The notes: generated by a model from the sequence alone, not told the origin. Shown: positions 33,753 to 45,170, counted from the stretch's first letter. The stretch: 64,000 bases of DNA from Rhabdophis nuchalis (GCA_039707465.1 CM077651.1:19475519-19539518); one strand, 5' to 3'. Made by a program: numbers and translations.

Positions 33753-34269
33753 TCTATTGGATCAGGACGCCCTTCGCACAGTCACTCATGCTCTCGTGAC
33801 ATCCCGACTGGACTATTGTAACTCTCTCTACATGGGGCTGCCCTTGAGGTGCACCCGGAGGCTTCAGCTAGTCCAGAATGCAGCCGCGCGAGCAATTATG
33901 GGGACCGCAAGGTCCACCCATGTAACACCGCTCTTACGCGAGCTGCACTGGCTACCTGTCGTCTTCCGGGTGCGCTTCAAGGTGTTAATTATCATCTTTA
34001 AAGCGCTCCATGGCTCAGGACCTAGCTATCTGCAGGATCGGATCCTGCCCCATACATCCTCACGGCCGATTCGCTCCCACAGAGCGGGGCTTCTCCGGGT
34101 GCCGTCCACTAGACTGTGTCAGCGGGCGACACCCAGGGGAAGGGCTCTCTCTGTGGCGGGCCCGGCCCTCTGGAACGACCTTCCCCCCGATATTAGGACG
34201 ACCACGGACCTCCGCTCCTTCCGTCTCAAATTGAAAACCTACTTTTTCCGTCTGGCCGGCTTGGGATAG
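33753..34269 (+). pseudogene. L2 ORF2 C-terminal fragment, uninterrupted
   Basis: A frame from the truncation point to the natural stop at 34,269 without a break; an open frame upstream (from 33,679) is unrelated flank. Motifs: 'LDYCNSLYMGLPLRCTRR', 'LVQNAAARAIMGTARSTH', 'RELHWLPVVFRVRFKVL', 'GPSYLQDRILPHT', 'SVAGPALWNDLPPDIRTTT', end 'KLKTYFFRLAGLG'. It repairs, by comparison, where the 13.9-kb copy lost bases. It has no polymerase domain and no promoter of its own. Confidence 0.9.
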
Positions 34270-34484
34270 CCTCCCTGTCCTGGGGTTTTAGGGTAATTTT
34301 AATCATTTGTAGTGTTAAGGGGTTTTAGGGACAGTTTTTAGTTTTTATAGATGTTTTTAGCGCAGGATTTGTTTAATTGTGATTTTAAATTATGTATTCT
34401 GTTTGTGTTTATTGTTTTTTAATTTTCCTGTGCCCTGCCTCGAGTCCCTCTGGGGAGAGAGAGCGGGCTACAAATAAAAATTTA

Positions 34485-34516
<32 letters not shown>
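33753..34516 (+). mobile_element. L2-clade LINE, 5'-truncated copy
   Basis: Begins at 'LLDQDALRTVTHALVTSRL' coding sequence; 3' UTR 34,270-34,480 with hairpin block near 34,432-34,470 and ATT tail to 34,516. Close in sequence to 13,820-14,540. Confidence 0.93.
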
Positions 34517-34519
<3 letters not shown>

Positions 34520-34540
34520 CCTAAGTCAAATGATCATTTT

Positions 34541-34632
34541 TCCCTCCCTCCCTCCCTCCCTCCCTCCCATCCTCTCCTTCCTTCCTTCCTTCCTTCCTTC
34601 CTTCCTTCCTTCCTTCCTTCCTTCCTTCCTTT
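34541..34632. repeat. (CCCT)n and (CTTC)n microsatellites
   Basis: CCCT units to about 34,568, then about 14 CTTC units. Confidence 0.96.
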
Positions 34633-35045
34633 CTTTACATTCAGCTCAATATGTTCATTTCAATTCTATAACATCCATCAATTTAAAGCCTTACAGATAT
34701 GGATGTAGCATGGCAATTTTTTCCCCATGCTGAGTTCTCATGACATATCCTTCATTTCATCCTCAGCAAATGATTTATAGAGACTTAAGTCATCCTTAGT
34801 TCAACCAGAGTAAAAGCAAGGTCTCTCCCCATTCTTCCAAGAGTGTGTTCCTGAAGCTGTTAAAGCTTTTTTAATTTATTGCTTTGGGGGAAAGTCAGAT
34901 GACTAGCAATGATAAGGAGCAGGGGAAGAGAAGCAAGAATGTGGACAAAATTAGAATGCCATTGTAGTTCTCTGCCAGCACCAGGATGACTGGAGAGCTC
35001 TTGATTTCAATTAACTTTGTGCAATGGCAGAGATTTGAAATAGCC
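34633..35045. other. No recognisable feature
   Basis: AT-rich spacer. Confidence 0.5.
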
Positions 35046-35800
35046 CCCAAAATTTATTAAAATAATAGTGTCTGCTTTTATATTGACAGACATTTTATTA
35101 GGTTATAAAATAGGATAGAAAATACAAAAGAAAATAGGAAGACAATAAGGAGAAAGGGAGGGAAGAGGAGTGAGGAAGGGCTAGGGAAAAGGAAAAAAAA
35201 GTGTTGACTTCCAATTCCCTCTGTTGCAGTAAAATAAAGTATTAACATCAAACCCTAACTTTTTGCTTTTCAATAATAATATCAACTAGCCATTCAACTG
35301 AATTGATAAAACCCAAATCAAAGGTTCATTTTCCTCCCACCTCAAGCACAAAGTTCAGAAGTGGTCTCCATGTGGAAACGAAGGTGTTTATCTTCTTTCC
35401 TTTAATCAAAATGGTCAATTTAGCCATTTCTGCCAACTCCATCAGTTTCTGTAGCCATTCATCCATACCAGGGGTCTGCAAAGTCGGCTCTTTTAAGACT
35501 GGTGGACTTCAACTCCCAGAATTCCCCAGCCAGCATGGCTGGCTGGGAAATTCTGGGAGTTGAAGTCCACCAGTCTTAAAAGAGCCGACTTTGCAGACCC
35601 CTGATCCATACGTTGGAATCGAAGTGTCCTTCCTGCTGTCAACATATATAAGATCAAAGTTCCATTTTTTTTCTCCAAGTCTTTTTCCATTGTACGCAAA
35701 AGAAACGTTTTTGTCTTGACTACGTTCCTATGCAATCAGGAATTAATTTGGATCATTATGTTTGATGACTTGACTCTGAACTTATCAAATATGGAACAAG
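35046..35800 (-). mobile_element. L1 LINE, ORF2 C-terminus and 3' UTR
   Basis: On the minus strand, upstream of the MITE the frame reads 'KWNFDLIYVDSRKDTSIP', and after it 'DEWLQKLMELAEMAKLT' and 'FVSTWRPLLNFVLEVGGK', which is the style of the squamate L1 ORF2 C-terminus. The remainder to about 35,046 is likely 3' UTR; both limits are approximate. The MITE at 35,469-35,603 splits the coding part. Confidence 0.6.
35469..35603. mobile_element. hAT-type foldback MITE inside an L1
   Basis: 135 bp, CAGGGGTCTGC to GCAGACCCCTG, near-perfect arms. Perfect 8-bp duplication ATCCATAC at 35,461-35,468 and 35,604-35,611. Confidence 0.94.
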
Positions 35801-37154
35801 TCTGCCAGAAGCTGCACAGTAGATAGAACTGCTAATAAAACAGTCACATTTTGAGCAAGTTTAGGGTGATTTTTTTTCATCAAATAAAAAATGTATGGGT
35901 GTTGTTCAAGGAGAATAAATGTATTTTTAAAACATGGAAAAGAAATCCTCTTTATACTTATCAACTTTCCAACTGACCACTCATTAATCGTACTTTGATA
36001 CGGGAGAGAAGTAACAATACACTGAATTAGGAGTGGAATGGCTTCCTGAATTACAATGATGTTCTAATCAGTGTTAGTTGAGCTGAATCTCTTCCCCATC
36101 TTAAGTTGTGACCTAGGACATATGGCATCAACCAGTGGGATTTCTGTTGTGGTTCTATAATGTAAAAATGGCCAATGTCTTCCTTGATTATAGGTGGTTA
36201 TATTCAGATTTCAACACAATTTCAGAAAACTCATCAGAAAAATCCAGTGGTTCCAGGATTGCACCTATTATCCCTGCATTATGATTAGTGAAATATTGTT
36301 GCCAATTAATAAAGTAGCAAAGCAAAACACTTGAGGGCACTGTTCTCCCATAGGAAAATGGTGATTTGATTATCTGTTCGCAGGTAAATGAAACCCATAG
36401 AAGGCTACTGAATGTGGCAATTATTACTGTGTGCAAAGGCTCCGTTCAGCCACTCACCTTAATATTCCATTGGTCAGGTAAAGCAGAGCTAATTCCAGTA
36501 CTGTTTGCAAAGCAGGATTATTAAACCTCAGGCTACCAGCAGGCGATCATCAGCACTTTGATGCTGAAAGCTATTTCATATTTCCAGCCTAGTTGAACAG
36601 GACACTCCTGTGCTTTTGTGCCTTGTCCTGGTTTAAGCTTCAATGTTCTGCTCCCTGGACCTATTTTATATCACCATTCATTCAAAGTTAATCTCCTCCA
36701 CTGTAAAACCCAGCTTGTTAAATAGGCTCTGAATGAGTGTTGACATTTTATAAAAATGTCTGCCACCGTTTCCAGCACAAGCTGAGGGACCTGCCCCATC
36801 CCTTTCCAATTTCCTTTTTAATGTGACTCATTGCTGTGTTCCAGAATATCCACTCCATCTCTTTCTGCATTCATTCTATCACTTCTCCATTACACTCGGC
36901 TAAAAACATAAGGGCATAAGGACATGTATATTCATATCCATCATGTGACGTATTATTCAATACAGAAGATCTATAAACTCCTGCTAGATGTGATGTCAGG
37001 TGCCTGGCAAACGAAAACAACAACAACAAACAACAAAAACAATTCTACATTTTCATTATCCCAAAAAAAGCAGATTAGAAACAAAAGGAAGAGACATTTG
37101 AGAAATCATTTTTTTTATTATTTTGCAAAAGAAAAAGACTCTAGTCTTGCTGTT
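35801..37154. other. No recognisable feature
   Basis: AT-rich spacer of about 1.35 kb; the short CAACAA run near 37,019 is the only simple sequence. Confidence 0.45.
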
Positions 37155-37443
37155 TATAGATAAAGGCACTGATTTAGTAAGACCACACCTGGAATACGGC
37201 ATCCAGATTTGGTCACCATATCACAAAAAAGATACTGAGACTTTGGAAAAAGCGACAAGAAGAGCAACTAGATTGATTAAAGGCCTGGAGACTAAAACAT
37301 AAGAAGAACAGTTGTAGGAACTGATATGGTTAGTCTAGTGAAAAGGACTAGGGGTGACATGATAACAGTATTCCAGTATTTGAGGGGCTGCCACAAAGAA
37401 GCAACTTATTTTCCAAAGCACCAGAAGGCAAGATAAGAAACAA

Positions 37444-38088
37444 TTGGCCCCCGTGGAGAGGGCGCGCAACTTGGGCGTCCTCCTGGATTCCCGGCTGTCC
37501 ATGGAGGACCATGTGGCGGCCGTGGCCAGGGGGGCGTTCTATCAGGTTCGCCTGATACGCCAGTTGCGCCCCTTACTGGACCGGGAGGCCCTTCGCACAG
37601 TCACTCAAGCGCTTGTGACATCTCGGCTGGATTACTGTAACGCTCTCTACATGGGGCTCCCCTTGAGGTGCACTCGAAAGCTACAGTTAGTGCAGAATGC
37701 GGCAGCGCGGGTGGTTATGGGTGCCTCAAGGCAAGCCCACGTAACACCTCTCCTGCGCGAGCTGCACTGGCTGCCTGTGGCCTTTCGAGTGCGCTTCAAG
37801 GTGTTGACCACCATCTTTAAATCGCTCCATGGCTCGGGGCCTAGCTATATACGAGACCGCCTCCTGCCCCATACATCCCTTCGTCCGGTCCGCTCCTACA
37901 GAGAGGACCTTCTCCGGGTGCCGTTGGCTGGGCAATGCCGGCTGGCGACACCCAGGGGAAGGGCCTTCTCTGTGGCGGGCCCGGCCCTCTGGAACGACCT
38001 ATCCCCCGACCTTCGCACTACCTCGGACCTCCGCCTCTTCCGCCAACTTCTCAAGACACATTTATTCCAACAAGCCGGCCTAGAATAG
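37444..38088 (+). pseudogene. L2 ORF2 C-terminal fragment, uninterrupted
   Basis: 214 codons without a break to the natural end. Motifs: 'ARNLGVLLDSRLSMEDHV' (about residues 7-24), 'LDYCNALYMGLPLRCTRK' (about 59-76), 'LVQNAAARVVMGASRQAH', 'RELHWLPVAFRVRFKVL' (about 99-115), 'GPSYIRDRLLPHTS', 'SVAGPALWNDLSPDLRTT', end 'KTHLFQQAGLE'. The open frame suggests a fairly recent insertion, but the polymerase and endonuclease are absent, so no activity is expected. Confidence 0.9.
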
Positions 38089-38290
38089 CCCCACGCTTCT
38101 GACTTTTTAAATATAAATTATAATTTGGTTAAGGTTTTAATATGGGTTTTAGCATGGGTTTAATTAATTTAATATATTTTAATTGATGTATATTGTATTT
38201 TGTGGTTTTAAATAATGCCTGTGCGCCACCCTGGGTCCTAACAAGGAGAAGGGCGGGGTATAAATTTGATAAAATAAATAAATAAATAAA
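37444..38290 (+). mobile_element. L2-clade LINE, 5'-truncated copy
   Basis: Begins at 'LAPVERARNLGVLLDSRLS' coding sequence. 3' UTR from 38,091 with the 'caccctgggtcctaacaagg' hairpin form, 'gggcggggtataaat' and an AAAT tail. Its 3' UTR type matches the copy at 49,777. Confidence 0.93.
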
Positions 38291-38637
38291 TTGATGGAAA
38301 TCAAACAAGGAGAGAAGCAACCTACCTGAGGGTAGGGCAAGAAGTAACAGATGGAAACTGATCAAGGAGGGAAACAACTTGGAATTAAGGAGAAACTTTC
38401 TAACCGTGAGAACAATTAACCAGTGGAACAGCTTGCCTTCAGAAGTGATTCGTCATTGAAGGCTTTCAAGAAGAGACTGGACAGCCAGTTGTCTGAAATG
38501 GTATAGGGTCTCCTGATTGAACAGGGGGTTGGACTAGAAGATCTCCAAGGTCCTTTCCTGATCTATTCTGATTTTTCTGGTTTTCCCAAAAAGCCAGTTC
38601 CAAATTCTGTCAGCCTCCTGAAATGACAGGGCCATGA

Positions 38638-38800
38638 TACAACTTTGTTAGTTGTGAAGTCATGTCTGCTCCATCGCGACCCCATGGACAACTTGCTTTT
38701 TAGTACTGTCCATGGGGTTTTCATGGCAAAGATACTGGAGTGGGTTGCCATTTCCTTCTCCAGTGGATCACGTTTTGTCAGAGCTCCCTGCTATGATCTG
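38638..38800 (-). mobile_element. BovB/RTE-related fragment
   Basis: On the minus strand: 'ggagaaggaaatggcaaccc', 'actccagtatctttgcc' and 'ccatggggtcgcgatgg'. This is the 3'-region sequence well known from ruminant BovB/Bov-A and squamate BovB repeats; translated it gives 'MATHSSIFAMK' and 'SMGSRWSRHD'. A fragment only, not a gene. Confidence 0.7.
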
Positions 38801-39703
38801 TCCATCTTGGGACAGATAGCATAGCTCATAGCTTCATTGACGTACGCAGGCTTCTTTACCACAACAAGACAGTAATCCATGAAGGGGCAAGTACTAGATT
38901 TAAAGGGGAGAGAGGCCCTCATCCACAAATTGCAAATATTCTCCCTTGTTACTATAAGATGAAAATATATTCAAAAGAGTTGCTTAGAAATACAAATTTT
39001 ATATATAATTCTTTAACCCATACATGAAATATTTTACCTATGCATACCCTTGGTGCATTTTTTGATTGCCCCTCAAGTAGTTTCAGTTATGCAAAAGGGG
39101 GGGAAATTAAAAATGCATTTATTAATTTCATTACTATGTAGTCTGCTTTACATGTGCAGGCTCTGTATGAGATTCAAAAAAATTATAAGCATATTCTTAA
39201 ATCGTGCAGAGGAGGGTCTAATGGGCTTCTTGGTCTGCCAAGTCAGAAAACACCTGTTCAGCTCTTCCAGTTTCTGTTCTGGCTTGCCAACAAGGCCTGC
39301 CAACTGGTTCTGTTTTCTGCAGTGCTTCTAAATGTTGGTTAGGCATAGCCTACATTATCATCTTTTCTTGTGAGACTAATAATGAAAATAGGATATCTCT
39401 GAAGTGGACTGAGTTTTTGGGGGGATTGGATGAAGTTGCACTCCTATTGAAATTACATAAAACTCTCCTGATAAGTGGGCTCATTGTAGGTGAAGAGCAC
39501 CCAAGGTCCTCTGGTCATCTTCAATTTAATCTTGAATGATTGGTCAAATTTTATGCGGCAGAAATTGGTTTTATAAACACAGGGGTTGTACTCTTGATTT
39601 GCTTCTGTTGGAATATTTTTCCCCCCTTTATATGATTCAAATCCATTTAAAATAAGTATTGATGAAAGATTGTATAAGGAGTGGTGATGCCATTTTCATC
39701 AAA
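38801..39703. other. No recognisable feature
   Basis: AT-rich spacer. Confidence 0.5.
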
Positions 39704-39820
39704 TAGATGTCTTCAGACAGCGCTGGCTCTTCAGCTTTGAAATGGAGATGAGCACCGCCCCCTAGAGTTGGGAACAACTAGCACATATGTGTGAGGGGGA
39801 CCTTTACCTTTTACCTTATA
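39704..39820 (+). mobile_element. tRNA-derived SINE, 3' fragment
   Basis: 'gacagcgctggctcttcagc', 'gagatgagcaccgccccct' and 'cctttaccttttacctt' tail, identical in order to the ends of the copies at 30,747 and 59,021. The tRNA-like head is missing. Confidence 0.85.
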
Positions 39821-40003
39821 TTTCCAAACTTAGAATATTAGAAATATGCATTGTAATTTTCCAGACTCAGGGGAAATCTTGTAGGAATACTTAACTCTTA
39901 GCTGGTTCAATGCAATTTGTTTCTAAGAAGACAGTGAGACAAATATATATATATATAGCAAGGACGTGATGGTAGACAGTCTTTAAAACCAATACAATAC
40001 AAT

Positions 40004-40938
40004 AAATAGCAGAGTTGGAAGGGACCTTGTAGGTCTTCTAGTCCAACCCCCTGTGTAGGCAGGAACCTTATACCATTTCAGACAAATGGCTATCCAACAT
40101 TTTCTTAAAGACTTCCAGGGTTGGGGCATTCACAACTTCTGGAGGGAAGCTGTTCCACTGGTTAATTGTTCTAACTTTCAGGAAATTTCTCCTTAGTTCT
40201 AAGTTGCTTCTCTCCTTGATTAGTTTCCACCCATTGCTTCTTGTCCTGCCCCCAGGTGCCTTGGAGAATAGTTTGACTCCCTCTTCTTTGTGGCACCCTC
40301 TGAGATATCGGAGCACTGCTATCATGTCTCCCCTGGTCCTTCTTTTCATTAAACTAGACATACCCAGTTCCTGCAACCGTTCTTCATATGTTTTAGCCTC
40401 CAGTCCCCTAATCATCTTGGTTGCTCTTCTCTGCACTCTTTCCAGAGTCTCCACATCTTTTCTACATCGTGGCAACCAAAGCTGTATGCAGTATTCCAAG
40501 TGTGGCCTTACCAAGGCACTATACAGTGGCAATAACACTTCACATGATCTAGATTCTATCCCTCTGTTTATGCAGCCTAGAACTGTGTTGGCTTTTTTGG
40601 CAGCTGCTGCACACTGCTGGCTCATATTTAAATGGTTGTCCACTAGGATTCCAAGATCCCTCTCACAGTTGCTACTATTGAGCAAGGTACCACCTATACT
40701 GCACCTGTGCATTTTGTTTTTCTTGCCTAAATGTAGAACCTTACTTTTTTCACAATTGAATTTCATTTTGTTAGATAGTGCCCAATGTTCAAGTTTGTCA
40801 AGATCCTGCTGTATCTTAAGCCTATCTTCTGGAGTGTTGGCTATTCCTGCCAGCTTGGTGTTGTCTGCAAATTTGATGAGTTCCCCATTTATCCCCTCAT
40901 CCAAATCATTGATGAAGATATTGAAGAGTACTGGGCCA
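40004..40938 (-). mobile_element. CR1 LINE, best-preserved copy
   Basis: Covers the ORF2 C-terminus and 3' end on the minus strand. The 3' end reads 'gagttggaagggaccttg' and 'ggtcttctagtccaacccc' on the plus strand. The 5' truncation is at about 40,938, after which CR1 similarity stops at 'gagtactgggcc'. Confidence 0.92.
40068..40904 (-). pseudogene. CR1 reverse transcriptase C-terminal part, 278 codons open
   Basis: An uninterrupted frame running from the polymerase active site to the natural C-terminus. The active-site motif reads 'KFADNTKLAG'; the family has FADDTKL, so the second catalytic Asp is Asn. Downstream: 'LEHWALSNKMKFNCEKSKVL' (about residues 37-56), 'VLHLGKKNKMH', 'RDLGILVDNHLNMS', '[20 protein letters not shown]', 'LERVQRRATKMIRGL', 'RTRGDMIAVLRYLRG', 'RTINQWNSFPPEVV' and 'FKKMLDSHLSEMV'. 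The openness suggests a young insertion relative to the other CR1 pieces. It lacks the endonuclease and most of the polymerase; the substitution alone should inactivate it. Confidence 0.92.
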
Positions 40939-41364
40939 TCTCTGCTCCATATCCCAATGCAACTAATGATTCAATCAAAGCTTCCTAGTCATTGCTTCAT
41001 ATAGATACTATAGTTTCTGAAAGAGATTGACTGACATTCTACAGTAAATGGCTGGAAGTCATTGCTGCTTCATCCAAGATATTGTGAGTCATTATCTAGG
41101 CTTTCCGTTTTCTTATCATAACATTCACTTTGCCAGACAAGTAAACATATATAAATCTTTCTGCTATACCAAAAATAAAAACAAGGTTTTCTGCTAGGAC
41201 ATTTTCCCTAACACTGCATATATGACAAGGACCAGATAAAAATCCCAATGCACATAATTTTTTAAATCTCTGAAACAACCACTCCTCCCCTAAACAAAAC
41301 TCCATTGATTATTTCTGACCAAAAAGAAGGGGCTATTATTCACCTTAGCAAAACAAGATGAAAT
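40939..41364. other. No recognisable feature
   Basis: AT-rich spacer between two CR1 fragments of the same orientation. Confidence 0.5.
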
Positions 41365-41578
41365 TAAAGAGTACAGAATAACAGAATTGGAAGGATCTTG
41401 GAGGTCTTCTAGTGCAACGCTCTGTTCAAGCAGAAGACTCTATACCATTTCAGACAAATGGCCCTTCTTAAAAAAATCTCCAGTCATGGAGGGAAGCCAT
41501 TCCACTCATTAATTGGTCTATCAGGAAATTTCTTCTTAGTTCTAGGTTGGATCTCTCTTTACTAAGTTTCCATCTGTT
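41365..41578 (-). mobile_element. CR1 LINE, 3' fragment
   Basis: 'cagaattggaaggatcttgg', 'aggtcttctagtgcaac', 'accatttcagacaaatggcc' and 'taagtttccatctgtt' follow the copy at 40,004 in order. Confidence 0.85.
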
Positions 41579-41588
41579 AAATGTCTAT

Positions 41589-41700
41589 GGAGATTCTCAG
41601 TCATCCAGGTCATTGTTGTCTGAGAGCTGAAGAAGCTCCTTGGATGAGAAGCAACGTCTTTCCTTTGGGACTCCAATTTTGTCTCCAGTTGCATATTATA
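41589..41700 (+). repeat. Dispersed repeat, unclassified (second copy)
   Basis: Shares its start and end phrases with 25,948-26,308, including 'ggatgagaagcaacg' here against 'ggataagaagcaaaac' there, with the middle deleted. Confidence 0.6.
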
Positions 41701-42825
41701 GTTCCTGTAGCTGGTAGCCTATATGCATTTCTATATTTCCCCCTGTAGAATAGAGTATATGGAGCAAAAGTTAGAAATACTAGAATTTACTAGTAATGCA
41801 GCTGTTCATGGTGCAACAGAACAAAAACCTATCAGGGCAATAGAAAAGTAGAGGATCGAGTAGCATTTCAAGGAATGTTGGGAAAGCTCTTTGTGTGTAT
41901 ATTTTGGCATGCCAAACAATTTAGTACTATGAGAGAAAATTACACTCTTCACTATGCCGTGGTGCATGCATGTAAACATCTGTATGGTGTTCTGGAAATG
42001 CTGAATAGCAACGTTTTTTTTTTCTTCATGAAAGTTCAGCTTTAAGCGGGGGGAATCTAAAAAAAACCAAGTCATCTGCTTTGTTTTCTTTGTCTTCAGG
42101 AGCTTGTTGTCATTCTCTCTTCTCTATTTCTTAGTTGTAATTATTATGATGTCAACTTGTTTTGGGGAATTCATCTGCCCCCTAAATTAGGAGTAAATGA
42201 AGCAGCATCCTTTGTCAAATCAAAGTTCATCAGTGCACTTTGCCCCAATTAACTCATTATTCTATCAGATACTCGTGGATCAAATTAAAGTCATGTAAAA
42301 TTCTAATGGTCCAAATTATGCCTGGGAGATTTACTAAAACAAATTTGCATGAAGTGTATATTGACAATAATAATATCTTGACAATAAATAATATTACTCC
42401 TTTAAGACTTTAAGAAATGTCAGAGAAGAAGAAAATGAAAACACGGTGAATGTTGGCTAATTTCAAATATTTCAATTTAAACCAGAACAAAATGCCCATG
42501 TATACTGTATGTATGGGCCATATTAGTCTCTGTTTTCATTTAAGCCCTAAATTAACCTAAGAAATAATACTATAGGCAAAGATCCATAATATCATGCTAA
42601 ACTTAGAATTGGTACCTTGTGTTGGTAAAAATCACACAGAGGAAATTTATGTAGTATGAATTTATCTTTATGATTTCCTCTTTACTACTGGGTAAGGAGC
42701 AAAATCTGAAGCTTCCTGCATTTTTAAGGCATCCCGGAAGCCTTTTCACTAATCTGTTGTTAAACTTCTTTGGAATGACTGTGTGCACGAGAGAGAGAAA
42801 CAGAAAAAGAGGGAGGGAGGGAAAG
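41701..42825. other. No recognisable feature
   Basis: AT-rich spacer of about 1.1 kb. Confidence 0.5.
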
Positions 42826-42921
42826 AGAAGGAAGGAAGGAAGGAAGGAAGGAAGGAAGGAGGGAGGGAGGGAGGGAAGGAAGGAAGGAAGGAAGGAAGGA
42901 AGGAAGGAAGGAAGGAAGGAA
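42826..42921. repeat. (GGAA)n/(GGGA)n microsatellite
   Basis: GGAA units with a central GGGA block. Confidence 0.96.
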
Positions 42922-43605
42922 AAATTGATCACTTGTCTTAGTTTACAAAGTTACATAAGCATTTTTCAGACTGTTTTCTGCAGAATTCAGGGATTCCATG
43001 GTAGATTTAATAAATTTTAACAGATTTAGTAGATTTAATAAGAGGTGGGTGCAGGAGAGGGGAAGGAGAGAGGAGAGGAGAGAGGCTGTGTTTGTTTTAT
43101 TTCTCTTCTGTAAATGCCTTACATAACTGAAATGGTGCTTTGAGCCAGGCAAATCTGCTAAACTCTTATATAGAAATGCATGCAGTACTTCATATTCAGT
43201 GAGAGGCATTATTTCTGCCTCCTGGTGTTCTCACATCCTTTCTTAATATTTAGGGAAGTAAATGTCTATGTCTATGTTTGTTTAATTGCTTCTTATTAAT
43301 TCACAGAGCAAACTAGCTAATTGATAACAGCAATAGTGTACAGTCATGGGAGGAACTCTCTTTTGCACAATTAATGATTATTGCAGATTCTGGATTAATG
43401 CTTATAAAGATTCATTTGTCCACACTTCTCCTCTTCTGTCTTCCATCCAGTGGCAGAAAAAATATTTTTTGGGATAAAGCTCATTGGCTGCTTTTGGATG
43501 CAAGTGGCAGGAAAGGTAAGATTATTTAATTCCAGGAGCATTAATTCCAAAACTACAAATATTTAAATGATGTTTTGATTTGTCAGCACCTTACAGACTG
43601 GCTAC
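42922..43605. other. No recognisable feature
   Basis: AT-rich; a GAGAG-rich patch near 43,055-43,085. Confidence 0.5.
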
Positions 43606-43836
43606 AACAGCAATAGCACTTAGATGTCTATACTGCTTCACAGTGTTTCACAGCTAAGTGGTTTAAAGTCAGCATATTTCCCCCAACAATTTGGATCCTC
43701 ATTTTACCCACCTCAGAAAGATGGAAGGCTGAGTCAACCTTGAGTCTGGTGAGATATGAACTGCCAAATTTCAGGCAGCTGGCAGTCAGCAGAAATAGCC
43801 TGCAGTACTGCATTCTAACCACTGTGCCATCACAGA
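43606..43836 (-). mobile_element. Sauria-type tRNA-derived SINE
   Basis: Minus-strand copy: ends 'agcaatagcacttagatgtc' on the left (3' end), then 'cccccaacaatttggatcc', 'aaggctgagtcaaccttga', and the tRNA-like head 'attctaaccactgtgcca' on the right. More complete than the 25-kb copy, which lacks the 'caatctggatcctcat' section. Confidence 0.9.
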
Positions 43837-45170
43837 TCATAATATGTGATAGAAGGCCGTATTTGGTATTTCATAGACTTGCTGATTAATATTATTTTAA
43901 ATAATATACAAGAATGGACTGGAACAATCAAATGTCTTGATTTATAATGGACCTATACCTAGTAACCTATGTGAAGTGGTACCATAAGACAATTGCTAAT
44001 TACTACAGTAATGCACCATTATCCTTTGCGTTTAGTTATTGTTGCAGATTCTGAATTAAAGTTTGAATAAACTTTTGACCAATTTACCAATTACACCCCC
44101 CCACACACACACTCATGTCATTCACTCTGTGGTGAAGTAAAACAAGGACTGTAAGATTGCTAGTATTCTCTGTAATATTCCCTTTGTGCTACCATTCTTT
44201 ATTGCTATTTGTCATTACTATATATTCCAATACTATAACCCCAAATATAGTTGTATCTAGTGAGATGACAGTGTGCAAATGAGTTCATTGCAGATATCAT
44301 ATTGATTTGGAGATTGAAGGTCATAAGATATATTCAAATGGTTTAAATTGCTGACAATTATTTTCCCAGTGCTTGATTATTTTCTGCAGAAGTCCTTTAC
44401 CAAGGAAGATAACAAACAAGTGACCCACATGGGAATTGAATAATTTATTGGCCTCTTGAAACTGGACTCCTTTTATCTAGCAATGTGGTTGGTTCCTAAT
44501 TGGAAAGATTTCACTTTAATACTTGAGTGTATAATAAAATCAAGAAGCCTATGTATATAATACAAATACAGTTTTGGACTCACAACAAACTTTAAATATT
44601 TAGTGACTATTGCATCCATACTGCACACACTGTATATAACCTTTTAAAATCATAATTGCTTTCTTATATGTTAATTGCTTCATCGCCTTCATGTACTCTG
44701 CCTACTTGTCCATGAAATGGGTAACCTTATATATTTGACGAATAATAAAGAAATAAAGTATTATCAATAAGTAATTTAAACAATCGTCCCCAGAAGATTT
44801 GATGAAGCACCTAGTGAATCCCCAAAAGCTGGATTTATTACGGAGAAAGTCATTTATGTCAAAACAAAATTAGATGAGACACACTTTTATTAAATAATTC
44901 ATTTTAAAGAATATGTGACTTGACTGGACATCACTAGACATTCTGTACGTACATAATATTAATTACATTCCTCAGAATGTCATGGTCTGTTTCTCATTTC
45001 TTTCCTCTATCTCTAGTTCTGTTTAGGATGCATCATATGATATATTTTTTCTCCATTCAAACCACGGAAACATTTGTGCCTGTGTTTTCAGACTCTAATT
45101 GGAAGAAAGTTTGGCACCATTTGGAAGGTAGGTAAGACAAAAGATGTGACTTGTAGAAAAAAAAGAGTAC
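43837..45170. other. No recognisable feature
   Basis: AT-rich spacer with a short CA run near 44,100. Confidence 0.5.

Larger units (their letters stand above)
37155..38580 (+). mobile_element. CR1 LINE 3' part, split by an L2
   Basis: The left part (37,155-37,443) reads as 'ctggaatacggcatccagat', 'agagcaactagattgattaa' and 'tttgaggggctgccacaaag', the CR1 ORF2 C-terminus. The right part (38,291-38,580) continues with 'ttaaccagtggaacagcttg', 'aagagactggacagccagtt' and 'ggttggactagaagatctcc'. Around 38,291-38,370 a stretch of the element is duplicated ('gatggaaa...caagga' twice). Stops throughout. Confidence 0.82.

Noticed and set aside
40204..41004. 266-codon plus-strand frame
   Set aside because: Antisense to the CR1 reverse transcriptase; no motif on this strand.
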